Part shown: in pieces, positions 7,186-15,990 of the stretch | Numbering within the stretch: the first letter of the stretch is position 1 | Layout: each line of letters opens with the position of its first letter | Source: Aestuarierythrobacter sp037968495 | GTDB taxonomy: Bacteria; Pseudomonadota; Alphaproteobacteria; Sphingomonadales; Sphingomonadaceae | DNA length: 21,713 bases | NCBI GenBank assembly: GCA_037968495.1 | Contig: JBBKVP010000052.1 | Coordinates: 1-21,713 of the forward strand | Direction: 5' to 3' | Notes under the pieces: generated by a model | Seen by the model: only the letters and a program-made list of their open reading frames with translations | Databases searched by the model: none | What the model was told of the DNA's origin: nothing | Translations under genes and position numbers: made by a program

Positions 7186-8798
7186 TCCGTTTCTGGATAG
7201 TCATATTCAAACGGATTTGTCGGACTAGGCTGCTGCGGCAAAGGCTGACGAGGCAACGTGTCCTTGTCATTCGCAGCGTTCAGCAGAACACCTGCCATAA
7301 CGACTGCTGCCTGTCTTAAATCATCAGGCCGCAGGTGATCCATCGTATCGACATTGGTGTGATGCAGCCGCGCGAAATAATCAAGCGGATCCTGAATAAA
7401 CTGGAAGCCCGGCAAACCGACGCGCTGGAAAGAAACATGGTCCGTACCGCCGCGCTTTGCCTGCACCACATTACCCGCTTCCAATTGCTTGAACGGCGCA
7501 AGCCATTTGCGCAGTAGCGGCTCAGCGGCAGAATTGCCTTCCGAGTGAATACCGTGGAATCGGCCCGAGCCATTATCCATGTTGAAATAGGCTTTCATGT
7601 CGTAAAAGCCCGGCTTCGGCTGGATCGGAAACAGCGTGTTCCAATATGTCGAGACATCCTCCGGAGCGAGATCAGCTTCGCCTGCGCGGTTCACCAGATG
7701 CTGGCGAACATAGGCGAGCGAACCATGAAGCCCTTGCTCTTCCGCGCCCCATAGCGCGAAACGGATTGTGCGATTGGGCTTCACGCCCATGGCCTTAAGG
7801 ATGCGCGCAGCTTCAAGAACAGTCACAACGCCAGCGCCATTGTCGACTGCGCCATCCGCGGCAGCCCAGCTGTCGAAGTGAGCACCCGCCATCACATAAC
7901 CGGCTTTGGGATCGCTGCCCGTGATCTCGCCGATAATATTGTAGGCTTTCGTGTCATCATCGACGAAGCGGTTGTTGCTGCTGAATGATAGCGTCGGCGC
8001 TTCGCCAGTTTTGGCGATCCGCGCGATGCGGCGATAATCTTCTGCCGCGATTTCGAAACCCGGCAGGCTCGGCGACTGACTGACCTTGTAGGTATAGCCT
8101 GTACCGTGCAGCAATTTCCCCTCGCGGTAGGAGATTTTGGCCCACGCCACCGCGCCTTCACTTGCGAGAAACTCATCTGCTTCTAATGCGAAATTCCGGC
8201 GTTTGAGATAGTTTTCGAAACGCTCCGGATCATATTCAGGAATGTCATAGTCGTCGCGCTTCGAGATGTCAGACGATTCTAGCCGCTTGAACGGTACAGT
8301 CGTTGGCTCTTCTCCGGTTCCGGGAATACTAATCAACACTATCTTGCCTGCCAGTTTGCCGCGATAGGCTTCAAAATGGGCAACTTTCGACATCGGGGCG
8401 ATGATCACCGGCGCTTCAAGAATGCCATTCGTGCCCGGCGTCCACGCTACCGGGATAGCAGTCAGATCGACGCCGCGGGGGCCAACCATCCGCATCATCG
8501 AGCCAGTACTTTCCCATCCGCGGCCGAATTCGAAACCTTCCTCGCGGACATCATCAAGCCCGAGTTCGCGCATTTCCTGCACCGCCCATGCTTCGGCGCG
8601 GCGCATGTTTGGGGAATTGGTCAGGCGCGGTCCGACACCGTCGAGCAATTCATGGGCAACCTGCTGAACTTGTGAGCGGTTCATCCCCTCATCAAGAATA
8701 CGCGCCATATCAGCTTCATTGTCAGCAAAACCCGGTGAAGGAATCAGGATAAGCGACGCAGCAATTGCGACACGCGAAACGAAGCGTTTGTTGGTCAT
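7182..8798 (-). CDS. Secreted M28-family zinc metallopeptidase with PA-like insert
   Basis: This is a 538-residue exported peptidase. A Sec signal peptide covers residues 1-25 with cleavage after GFA. An N-terminal segment is followed by a PA-type domain, about 125-270, that interrupts the catalytic fold. The catalytic domain carries all five expected zinc ligands and catalytic residues of the M28 co-catalytic site: H307 in AHFDSW, D319 in GAVDNGAGV, the E353-E354 pair in WGAEEQGL, D408 in FNMDNGSG and H454 in GTDHVSF. M28 enzymes of this shape are aminopeptidases or carboxypeptidases acting on peptides outside the cytoplasm; the exact specificity is not predictable here. The proline/glutamine-rich C-terminus looks like a linker end. 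It is convergent with the MaoC gene, overlapping by four bases. Confidence 0.93.
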   Translation of the reverse strand: MTNKRFVSRVAIAASLILIPSPGFADNEADMARILDEGMNRSQVQQVAHELLDGVGPRLTNSPNMRRAEAWAVQEMRELGLDDVREEGFEFGRGWESTGSMMRMVGPRGVDLTAIPVAWTPGTNGILEAPVIIAPMSKVAHFEAYRGKLAGKIVLISIPGTGEEPTTVPFKRLESSDISKRDDYDIPEYDPERFENYLKRRNFALEADEFLASEGAVAWAKISYREGKLLHGTGYTYKVSQSPSLPGFEIAAEDYRRIARIAKTGEAPTLSFSSNNRFVDDDTKAYNIIGEITGSDPKAGYVMAGAHFDSWAAADGAVDNGAGVVTVLEAARILKAMGVKPNRTIRFALWGAEEQGLHGSLAYVRQHLVNRAGEADLAPEDVSTYWNTLFPIQPKPGFYDMKAYFNMDNGSGRFHGIHSEGNSAAEPLLRKWLAPFKQLEAGNVVQAKRGGTDHVSFQRVGLPGFQFIQDPLDYFARLHHTNVDTMDHLRPDDLRQAAVVMAGVLLNAANDKDTLPRQPLPQQPSPTNPFEYDYPETD

Positions 8799-8907
8799 TC
8801 TGGATAGTCCCCATTTGTATGAGAGACTTGCTGCGCGATCAGGGACCCCGCGTAAAGAGCCGCTACATCCTTTTCCGACTCAGATCGACGAACGACATGT
8901 CAGACTC

Positions 8908-9444
8908 TCACGCCCCGCATTGGATGGTGCCATCTTGCTGAAACACAACTTCGTCGCGGCCATTGCGCAAAGTCATCGTGCCTTTGTAATCCAGCGTCTC
9001 GTAACCATTGTCGATTGGTTCGCCGGTCGTCTCCAAGCGCAGGGAAAATTTCTTGCCGTCATATTTCCCGCGCGCGCCATAGGGCTGCTCACTGCTTCCG
9101 GCATCGACAACCATTCGGTGCAATTCACCATCCAATTTGATCACGCCCGTGCGGTCATCAGTTAGCGCCAGCATTCCCTCCCGCTCGCCCGAGGGAAGCA
9201 TATAGCATCCCGCGCCGAACAGATTATTGGCCTCAATATCCACAAGTGAAATTATTTCGGGGAAGACAAGCTGGGCCGGCGGCTTCTGCGATGCCTCGAC
9301 AGCGGCAATTGCCGCGCTTTCCTGTGCTGCTTTCTCTGACTGTGTCAGCTCTGGCTCGCCACAAGCGGCCAGGGCCAATGCAAGAGCCGGAACAGCCGCG
9401 TAACGCAAAATACGATCAATGACGTCCAAAGAGCTTCTCCACAT
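8908..9444 (-). CDS. Small lipoprotein downstream of mutL, function unknown
   Basis: This is a 178-residue protein with a lipoprotein signal: basic N-terminus, hydrophobic stretch YAAVPALALALAAC and lipidation at the cysteine near residue 28. It is followed by an alanine/glutamate-rich linker and a compact C-terminal domain with GAGCYMLPSGEREGMLALTD, then YETLDYKGTMTLRNGRDEVV, ending with a cysteine in TIQCGA. The two cysteines, near 79 and 176, could form a disulphide. I do not recognise the domain. Its ATG lies 29 bases inside the end of mutL, so it is probably translated from the mutL message. No functional link to mismatch repair is implied. Starts nearer the signal core would need non-standard codons. 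Confidence 0.82.
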   Translation of the reverse strand: MWRSSLDVIDRILRYAAVPALALALAACGEPELTQSEKAAQESAAIAAVEASQKPPAQLVFPEIISLVDIEANNLFGAGCYMLPSGEREGMLALTDDRTGVIKLDGELHRMVVDAGSSEQPYGARGKYDGKKFSLRLETTGEPIDNGYETLDYKGTMTLRNGRDEVVFQQDGTIQCGA

Positions 9445-11230
9445 CGTCCATCGACAATTTTACCCATGTCGGACGACCGTGGTTACACTGGCCTGAACGC
9501 GGTGTGCGTTCCATTTCGCGCAGCAGCGCATTCATTTCTGCAACGGTGAGCGTGCGCCCTGCCCTGACCGATCCGTGACACGCCATCGTGGCGAGCACCA
9601 AGTCAAGGCGCTCACCCAGCAGCAGTGCCTCACCATTTTTGGCTAGATCGTCGGCAATATCTGTCAACAGCGCCTTCGGATCACCGTTCTTGAGCGAATG
9701 CGGCATGGCGCGCACCAGCATCGCAGAAGGTCCGAAACGTTCGATCACAAGACCGTGCTTCGACAGCGTGCCGATTTGTTCTTCAAGCTGGTCGCACTCT
9801 AACTCGTCCATTTCGACGACATCCGGTATCAGAAGAGCCTGACTACGCGACACGGCATCTTCTGCTCCGGCAGCCTTTAGGCGCTCGAGCACAAGGCGTT
9901 CATGGGCGGCATGCTGATCTACCAGCACCAACCCGTCCGCTGACTCGGCAACGATGTAGGTGTTCGCAACCTGACCGCGCGCGATACCGAGCGGATAGTC
10001 GCTTGCCTCTGCAGCAATCTCTTCGGCCTGTTCGGCGCGGCCCTGCGGCATGGCTAGCGTGTCACCCCCGGCCCCTTGCCAAGGTTGCACGTGCTCGCTC
10101 ACTCTTGATTGAGGTGCCGTCCAATCGCGCCCTTCGAAAATTGAACGCAGCGCTGCGGGCTGTTCCGGCTCTTGCTGCCAGCGCCCCATTGCGGCGGCAT
10201 CGGGCGATTGCGCGCTACGGCGGTCGCCGCTCGACAGCGCATTGCGTAATGCAGAAACGACGAACCCGCGCACATTTTGCGCCTCGCGGAAGCGGACCTC
10301 GGTCTTGGCCGGATGGACATTCACATCCACTTCCTCAGGTGCAATTTCGAGGAACAGAGCCAGCACTGCATGACGGTCGCGCGCGAGCATATCGGAATAG
10401 GCGCCGCGCACCGCACCGGTTAGCAAGCGATCCTTCACGGGACGGCCGTTCACGAACAAATATTGGTGATCCGCGACGCCACGATTATATGTCGGCAGGC
10501 CCGCAATACCCGTTAGCCGCATCCCATATTTCTCGAGGTCGATAGCGACGCCGTTATCCTTAAGCTCTCGCGCAACGATCTGAGCAACGCGGTTTTCCAA
10601 CCCCTCCCCGCCTTGCACCGAGAAGATCGTCCGCTCGCCGTGCTTGAAGGTGAACCCAATGTCAGGCCGCGCCATCGCCAAGCGGCGCACAACATCATGG
10701 CATGCACCATATTCGCTGCGCGATGTACGCAGGAACTTCCGGCGCGCGGGCACCTTCGCGAATAGTTGTTCGACGCGAACGCGGGTGCCCGGCGGCAGAG
10801 CGGCGGGACCATTCTCGATCAACTCACCGTGATCGACAACGCGGCGCCATCCCTCATTAGAACCCGACTGCCCTGAGCCTGCCGAAGGGGGGCGGCTCTC
10901 GATAGTCAGCTTAGCTACGCTGCCAATGCTGGGAAGTGCTTCACCACGAAATCCAAGGGTCGAAACCTGCTCGATTGCCTCATCGGGTAATTTCGATGTC
11001 GCATGCCGTTCCAGTGCTAGCTCCATTTGCGCCGGATCCATGCCGCAGCCATCGTCTGTCACCTCGATCCGCGATAGCCCGCCTTCAACCAGAGAGACGT
11101 CAATTTGGCTTGCGCCTGCATCGATTGCGTTCTCGACAATCTCCTTCAGCGCGGCGGATGGGCGCTCGACCACTTCGCCCGCAGCAATGCGGTTGACGAG
11201 AGCTTCTGGAAGACGACGAATGGTGGGCAT
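9416..11230 (-). CDS. mutL: DNA mismatch repair protein MutL, endonuclease-type
   Basis: This is the mismatch repair coordinator, a GHKL ATPase that couples MutS to strand incision. I chose ATG 11230 (604 residues) rather than the longer ORF from 11299, because MPTIRRLPEALVNRIAAGEV is the universal MutL beginning. ATPase motifs include E30/N34 in KEIVENAIDAGA, DDGCGM (59-64) and TLGFRGEALPSIG (91-103). After a variable linker (about 335-415) the dimerisation domain carries the nuclease signature DQHAAHERLVLE (438-449), with ACHGSVRAG (550-558) and QCNHGRPT (581-588). These mark an incising MutL, as in organisms without MutH. Residues 114-126 are a Gly/Ser-rich insert encoded by a repeat-like sequence (10871-10889). 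The gene is divergent from mreB. Confidence 0.96.
   Translation of the reverse strand: MPTIRRLPEALVNRIAAGEVVERPSAALKEIVENAIDAGASQIDVSLVEGGLSRIEVTDDGCGMDPAQMELALERHATSKLPDEAIEQVSTLGFRGEALPSIGSVAKLTIESRPPSAGSGQSGSNEGWRRVVDHGELIENGPAALPPGTRVRVEQLFAKVPARRKFLRTSRSEYGACHDVVRRLAMARPDIGFTFKHGERTIFSVQGGEGLENRVAQIVARELKDNGVAIDLEKYGMRLTGIAGLPTYNRGVADHQYLFVNGRPVKDRLLTGAVRGAYSDMLARDRHAVLALFLEIAPEEVDVNVHPAKTEVRFREAQNVRGFVVSALRNALSSGDRRSAQSPDAAAMGRWQQEPEQPAALRSIFEGRDWTAPQSRVSEHVQPWQGAGGDTLAMPQGRAEQAEEIAAEASDYPLGIARGQVANTYIVAESADGLVLVDQHAAHERLVLERLKAAGAEDAVSRSQALLIPDVVEMDELECDQLEEQIGTLSKHGLVIERFGPSAMLVRAMPHSLKNGDPKALLTDIADDLAKNGEALLLGERLDLVLATMACHGSVRAGRTLTVAEMNALLREMERTPRSGQCNHGRPTWVKLSMDDVEKLFGRH
10871..10889. 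repeat. REP-like short palindromic repeat inside mutL
   Basis: The sequence CCCTGAGCCTGCCGAAGGG is an imperfect palindrome. It closely resembles the repeat core CCTGAGCCTGTCGAAGG that I know as abundant in sphingomonad genomes. Here it is read in frame on the minus strand and encodes a Pro-Ser-Ala-Gly-Ser-Gly-Gln-like loop (residues 115-121 of MutL). The family assignment is from memory and was not searched. Confidence 0.55.
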
Positions 11231-11419
11231 TTTGCGAGGATAGCGGCCAAGTGCATTGATTGCGAGGCGAGCGGTGGAAAACGCACCCGATATACGCACA
11301 ATTTTTTGGCCTTTGCTCTGCCTTTTCGTTATGACGCGCCATCTCCCGCTACGGCACGGCCCATCTGCCCCGCAGATTCTTGGACTAAAGCCGCAAAAAA
11401 CCTACGGAAATCACACGCA

Positions 11420-12463
11420 ATGAGCTTCTGGACCAACCTCTTCAAATTCGGTTCCAAAAACATGGCCATCGACCTCGGTACGGCCAACACACTGGTGTAT
11501 GTTCAAGATCAGGGCATTGTCCTGAACGAACCATCGGTAGTTGCCATAGAAACACTTAACGGCATCAAGCGTGTCAAGGCCGTTGGCGACGATGCGAAGA
11601 TGATGATGGGCAAGACACCCGACAGCATCGAAGCCATCCGCCCTTTGCGTGACGGCGTAATCGCCGACATCGAAATTGCCGAGGAAATGATCAAGCACTT
11701 CATCCGCAAGGTAAACGGCAAGAAGAGCATGTTCAGCTATCCGGAAATCGTGATTTGCGTGCCGTCGGGTTCGACATCGGTTGAACGCCGCGCGATCCGC
11801 GATGCGGCATCGAATGCCGGTGCCAGCCAAGTGTATCTGATCCTCGAACCTATGGCTGCTGCCATTGGCGCCGATATGCCGGTGACCGAGCCTGTTGGCT
11901 CGATGGTCGTCGACATTGGCGGCGGCACGACTGAGGTTGCTGTATTGTCGCTGCGCGGTCTCGCTTACACCACATCGGTTCGCACCGGCGGTGACAAGAT
12001 GGACGAAGCAATCGTCAGCTATGTCCGCCGTCACCACAATCTGCTCATCGGCGAAAGCACGGCTGAGCGGATCAAGAAGGATTACGGCATCGCCATGGTT
12101 CCCGAAGACGGCATTGGCGAGCAGATAACGCTCAAGGGCCGCGATCTGGTGAACGGCGTTCCGAAAGAAATAACCATCAATCAGGCGAACATTGCCGAGG
12201 CGCTGTCCGAACCCATCGGTGCCATTGTTGAGGGTGTTCGCATTGCGCTGGAAAACACCGCACCTGAGCTCGCAGCAGATATCGTCGATCAGGGTATCGT
12301 GCTGACTGGCGGCGGTGCGTTGATCCGCGGCTTGGACCAACATCTGCGGGAAGAAACAGGTCTGCCTGTCACCATCGCCGAAGATCCTCTCTCATGCGTT
12401 GCGCTGGGTACGGGCCGCGCAATGGAAGACCCGATCTATCGCGGCGTCTTGATGACAGCGTAA
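11420..12463 (+). CDS. mreB: Rod shape-determining actin-like protein MreB
   Basis: This is a bacterial actin homologue that polymerises along the inner membrane and directs side-wall growth. The ORF is open from 11105, but ATG 11420 (347 residues) gives the standard start MSFWTNLFKFGSKNMAIDLG; a CGGAAA purine stretch lies about ten bases upstream. The short amphipathic N-terminus would bind membrane. The nucleotide pocket is complete: DLGTANTLVY (phosphate 1), VDIGGGTTEVAVLSL (phosphate 2) and LTGGGALIRGLDQHL (adenosine). It ends DPIYRGVLMTA. It is first in the mreBCD-mrdA-rodA operon, with the operon promoter expected in the 189-base gap shared with divergent mutL. I could not pin that promoter down. 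Confidence 0.97.
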   Translation: MSFWTNLFKFGSKNMAIDLGTANTLVYVQDQGIVLNEPSVVAIETLNGIKRVKAVGDDAKMMMGKTPDSIEAIRPLRDGVIADIEIAEEMIKHFIRKVNGKKSMFSYPEIVICVPSGSTSVERRAIRDAASNAGASQVYLILEPMAAAIGADMPVTEPVGSMVVDIGGGTTEVAVLSLRGLAYTTSVRTGGDKMDEAIVSYVRRHHNLLIGESTAERIKKDYGIAMVPEDGIGEQITLKGRDLVNGVPKEITINQANIAEALSEPIGAIVEGVRIALENTAPELAADIVDQGIVLTGGGALIRGLDQHLREETGLPVTIAEDPLSCVALGTGRAMEDPIYRGVLMTA

Positions 12464-12479
12464 GAGAGAGAGCTGAGCC

Positions 12480-13373
12480 TTGGCGCCTCCATCATCCATG
12501 CGGCGCTCTGGCTTCTCTCGCCGGGCGCAATATAGCGCATTTACGGGATATGTAGTCGCTGCAATCGGCGCATTGATCGGCGCTGCTCTGCTTGTTCTCT
12601 CCTTATGGCGCCCTGCATCATTCAACGGGGTGCGCGGGGCGGCGCAAGATGTCGTATTGCCAGCAGGCGAAGCGGGTGCAGAGGTCCGCGACACCAGCAC
12701 AAACATCTTCGAGACGATTAGCGCCTATTACCGCGCTGGCAGCCGCAATGCCGAACTTCAACGCGAGGTTGATCTAGCCCGTGTTCGCCTCGCAGAAGCG
12801 GACGCAATCGAACAAGAAAACATCCGCCTGAAGGGGCTGCTCGATCTGCGCGAAAGCGACGTCGTGCCAATTGCTACGGCGAGGCTGGTAGGCTCCACCG
12901 GAACGAGCACACGGCGCTTTGCTTATCTCTCTGCAGGCCGCGACAAGGGCGTCGTTCCCGGTATGCCTGTTCGCACCCCCCGCGGCGTGCTTGGACGAGT
13001 AGTGGAGGCAGGCAAGAGTATTTCGCGGGTCTTGCTGCTGACCGATAGCGAGAGCGTACTTCCGGTCCGCCGTGCAACGGATGAAGTTGTTGCCTTTGCG
13101 GAAGGTCGCGGTGACGGAACCTTGCGCATTCGCCTGATCAATCTTGGCATTAATCCGCTCAAGGTCGGCGATATCTTTGTTACTTCCGGCGCGGGCGGAT
13201 TATATCAGCCAAATACCGCTGTCGCCGTGGCGACCAAAATCACCTCAGACGGCGCCGATGCCCGGGTGATCGCTGATCCGGCTGGAACGAATTTCGTTTC
13301 GGTTCTGCCGATTTGGGAGCCTGAGATACTGAGACGTCAGGCGCTTCCGATCGAAGAGCAGTTGGGCGAGTGA
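12480..13373 (+). CDS. mreC: Rod shape-determining protein MreC
   Basis: This is the periplasmic scaffold of the elongasome; it binds PBP2 and switches it between active and inactive states. The 297 residues show a short cytoplasmic basic tail, one membrane segment at about 23-43, a coiled coil (about 85-120, rich in Glu, Arg and Leu heptads), then two beta domains with GVVPGMPVRTPRGVLGRVVEAG, then LLLTDSESVLPV and GDIFVTSGAGGLYQPN. The most upstream start is TTG 12480, supported by the purine run GAGAGAGAG after the mreB stop. ATG 12498 would shorten it by six residues but has no ribosome site. The stop overlaps the GTG of mreD. Confidence 0.94.
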   Translation: MAPPSSMRRSGFSRRAQYSAFTGYVVAAIGALIGAALLVLSLWRPASFNGVRGAAQDVVLPAGEAGAEVRDTSTNIFETISAYYRAGSRNAELQREVDLARVRLAEADAIEQENIRLKGLLDLRESDVVPIATARLVGSTGTSTRRFAYLSAGRDKGVVPGMPVRTPRGVLGRVVEAGKSISRVLLLTDSESVLPVRRATDEVVAFAEGRGDGTLRIRLINLGINPLKVGDIFVTSGAGGLYQPNTAVAVATKITSDGADARVIADPAGTNFVSVLPIWEPEILRRQALPIEEQLGE

Positions 13374-13927
13374 TTGCGCGGATAAATCCGCGTTCACGGC
13401 GCGATCGCTATGGCAGCCGCATAAACCGCGATCACTCGCAACTGCTCGCGAACTTTGTTCCTTGGGCAAGCATCGTCGTGGCATCCGTAATTCCAGTTTT
13501 TCCTTTGGTTTCAGCGGTGCCGCTCTGGCCGCCGCTTGGCTTCCTGCTATTTCTATCATGGAGGTTTATCAGGCCGGGCTTGCTACCGGTCTGGGCCGGA
13601 TTTCCGCTCGGCCTGTCGGACGATCTCTTCAGCGGGCAGCCATTTGGCTCCGCAATCCTGATGTGGTCCCTCGCAATAATTGCCTTGGAATATCTTGAAG
13701 CGCGTTTCCCCTGGCGCGGCTTCTTACAGGACTGGATGGCCGCCACTCTCGCAATCGGCCTATATCTCGCCCTCGCCGCACTGTTTTCAGGCGGAAACAT
13801 CAGTCTTGAAAGACTGCTTCTTATCGGGCCGCAATTCCTGCTCTCGATACTGATCTTCCCGATAGTCGGGTGGCTGGTCGCTATACTGGACAGGTTAAGG
13901 CTGTTGCGCATACGAGTCATCGAATGA
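13370..13927 (+). CDS. mreD: Rod shape-determining membrane protein MreD
   Basis: This is an integral inner-membrane protein that works with MreC. The 185 residues have a basic cytoplasmic N-terminus followed by about five hydrophobic segments. The typical MreD centre LPVWAGFPLGLSDDLFSGQPFGSAIL (about 72-97) carries the conserved GLxxDxxxGxPxG pattern. The start is GTG at 13370, overlapping the mreC stop as GTGA. The stop overlaps the mrdA start as ATGA. Sequence conservation in MreD is low, but position, topology and the central motif agree. Confidence 0.93.
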   Translation: MIARINPRSRRDRYGSRINRDHSQLLANFVPWASIVVASVIPVFPLVSAVPLWPPLGFLLFLSWRFIRPGLLPVWAGFPLGLSDDLFSGQPFGSAILMWSLAIIALEYLEARFPWRGFLQDWMAATLAIGLYLALAALFSGGNISLERLLLIGPQFLLSILIFPIVGWLVAILDRLRLLRIRVIE

Positions 13928-15990
13928 TCTTCCGGCGAAAGCGGCCGCGCCCCAAACAGGTGGTGACGGCCGCAACACTGCAAAACAGTTTTGATCGCCG
14001 CACGATGATTATCGGCGGGATACAAGGCGGTGTGGGCGTGCTGCTGGCCGCGCGGATGGCTTATATTGCCGTCGCCGAAAACGAGAAATACGAGATGGAG
14101 GCGGAGAGTAACCGCGTCAATCTCAGCCTGATTGCACCGCGCCGTGGCTGGATTCTCGACCGCAACGGCTCTCCTTTGGCCTCCAACCGCGCTGACTTTC
14201 GGGTCGATCTCATACCTGATCGGCTGAGCGATCCGGCAAAGACCATCGACCAGCTCGGCAATTTGCTCGCACTGGGCCCGACTGCTGTGCAAGATTTGAA
14301 AGACAAGATTGGGGACGCGCGCGGGTTCCAGCCCATCGAAGTCGCCAGCCGCCTTAAATATGACCAATTCGCAGCTATCAGCGTGCGCCTACCGGAAATG
14401 CCGGGAGTTGTTCCGCAACGCGGCTTCTCCCGCTTCTATCCGACCGGCCCTGCGGTCGGCCATCTGATCGGTTATGTCGGAGCTGCATCGAAAGAGGAGT
14501 TCGACGAAAACCCGAGCCCTCTGCTCGTCACACCTGGTTTCAAAATCGGCAAGGATGGGATCGAGAAGACGTACGAAGACGTGTTGCAGGGCGAACCCGG
14601 GGCGAGGCGGGTCGAGGTAACCGCGTCAGGCCGGATCGTCCGCGATCTGGAAACGCGTGAAGATGTTCAAGGCAGTGCAGTCAAGTTGACTATCGACGGC
14701 CCCTTGCAGGATTATGCCGCCCGCCGTCTTGGGCTTGAATCAGGCTCGGTCGTGGTAATGGATTGCAAGACTGGCGATTTGCTTTGCATGGCATCGATGC
14801 CTAGCTTCGATCCCAACAGCTTTTCCGATGGCATTGGCCGCCTCGAATATAAAATGCTGAGCGACGATGACCGCGTTCCGCTGCGGAACAAGGTGCTGAA
14901 GGGCCTCTATCCGCCTGGTTCTACGGTAAAGCCGACTGTCAGCACTGCGTTTTTGAAAGAGGGCCTCGACCCTGAAGAAACCGTATTCTGCGGTGGCGGT
15001 TTGCGGGTTGGCAACCGTGTGTTCCGCTGCTGGAAGCGCGGCGGACACGGCACGGTCGATATGGCGAAGGGTATCTATCAGAGCTGCGACGTCTATTTTT
15101 ACCACTTTGCCCAGCGGCTTGGCATGGATCCGATTGCAGAGACTTGCCGCGATTACGGCATGGGACAGGAATTCGACCTGCCAGTGCTCAGCCAGTTCTA
15201 TGGCACCGTGCCCGATCCGGCTTGGAAGCTAAAGAAATACGACCGGCCATGGCAGGCCTTCGACACCGTAAACGCCACCATTGGCCAAGGCTATATGCTG
15301 GCGAATCCACTTCAGCTGGCAGTCATGGCGACCCGTTTGGCAACGTCCAAACATGTCGAACCGCGCCTTCTGTTTGACGAGAAGGTGCCTGAATTCAAAA
15401 GTATGGGCATCAGCGATGAATACACCGCATTCATCCGCAAGGCGATGAGCGATGTGGTCAATGGCCCGGGCACGGCTGGCCGCGGCCGATTGCCGCTCAA
15501 GGATGTGTTGATGGCCGGCAAGACCGGCACGGCGCAAGTTGTCGGTCTGAACATTTCTGATGGCCGCAGCGGTCCCTGGAAATACCGCGACCACGGCTTG
15601 TTCGTGTTCTTCGCGCCATTCGATAACCCGCGCTATGCTGGCGCAGTTGTGATTGAACATGGCGGCGGTTCAGGCGCGGCCTATCCGATTGCGCGCGACG
15701 TCATGACCTTTATGTTCGACCCGCAAAAGGGCCTCGACGCCCTGACGAGCTTTGAAAGCCAGTGGGGCGGCACTGCTCAGGAGCGGTTAGCGCGGAAATA
15801 CGCCGCTATCGCGCGCGAAGCTGGCCAAGACATTCCGCCAGTACCAACCCGCGACGAAGACATTTTTGATCAGGTCGAGGCGGAGGCCCGCGCCGCTGCC
15901 TTACGTCCTTCGGCAATCGCAGGCGAAGCCGTTGCCCCACGCAGTGACCCGACGCCATCTTCCGCACCGGGCGGAGGCGTTCCCGAATGA
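13924..15990 (+). CDS. mrdA: Penicillin-binding protein 2 (elongation-specific transpeptidase)
   Basis: This is the class B monofunctional PBP that cross-links peptidoglycan during side-wall growth. I chose ATG 13924 (688 residues), which overlaps the mreD stop as ATGA, over the open frame from 13870. A single membrane anchor lies at about 28-50, followed by the pedestal domain containing RGWILDRNGSPLASN (74-88). The transpeptidase domain has the active-site serine in SxxK (S333-T-V-K336), the second motif SCD (387-389) and KTG (533-535). C-terminal to residue about 630, it ends in an Ala/Pro-rich tail of roughly 55 residues absent from E. coli PBP2; such tails are common in alphaproteobacteria. 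It acts with RodA, which follows with a 4-base overlap. Confidence 0.97.
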   Translation: MIFRRKRPRPKQVVTAATLQNSFDRRTMIIGGIQGGVGVLLAARMAYIAVAENEKYEMEAESNRVNLSLIAPRRGWILDRNGSPLASNRADFRVDLIPDRLSDPAKTIDQLGNLLALGPTAVQDLKDKIGDARGFQPIEVASRLKYDQFAAISVRLPEMPGVVPQRGFSRFYPTGPAVGHLIGYVGAASKEEFDENPSPLLVTPGFKIGKDGIEKTYEDVLQGEPGARRVEVTASGRIVRDLETREDVQGSAVKLTIDGPLQDYAARRLGLESGSVVVMDCKTGDLLCMASMPSFDPNSFSDGIGRLEYKMLSDDDRVPLRNKVLKGLYPPGSTVKPTVSTAFLKEGLDPEETVFCGGGLRVGNRVFRCWKRGGHGTVDMAKGIYQSCDVYFYHFAQRLGMDPIAETCRDYGMGQEFDLPVLSQFYGTVPDPAWKLKKYDRPWQAFDTVNATIGQGYMLANPLQLAVMATRLATSKHVEPRLLFDEKVPEFKSMGISDEYTAFIRKAMSDVVNGPGTAGRGRLPLKDVLMAGKTGTAQVVGLNISDGRSGPWKYRDHGLFVFFAPFDNPRYAGAVVIEHGGGSGAAYPIARDVMTFMFDPQKGLDALTSFESQWGGTAQERLARKYAAIAREAGQDIPPVPTRDEDIFDQVEAEARAAALRPSAIAGEAVAPRSDPTPSSAPGGGVPE

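Noticed and set aside
11231..11299. N-terminal extension of MutL by 23 residues
   Set aside because: The extension has no counterpart in MutL, whose universal start matches ATG 11230.
11105..11419. Upstream extension of mreB by about 105 codons
   Set aside because: It would run antisense through the mutL start; the MreB family begins at ATG 11420.
11411..12343. 310-codon open frame antisense to mreB
   Set aside because: It lies entirely inside a certain mreB gene, has no recognisable domain, and its composition is what antisense of GC-rich coding DNA gives.
13432..14367. 311-codon open frame antisense to mreD/mrdA
   Set aside because: It is fully covered by two well-supported genes on the other strand; the translation is low-complexity and Arg/Ser-rich without motifs.
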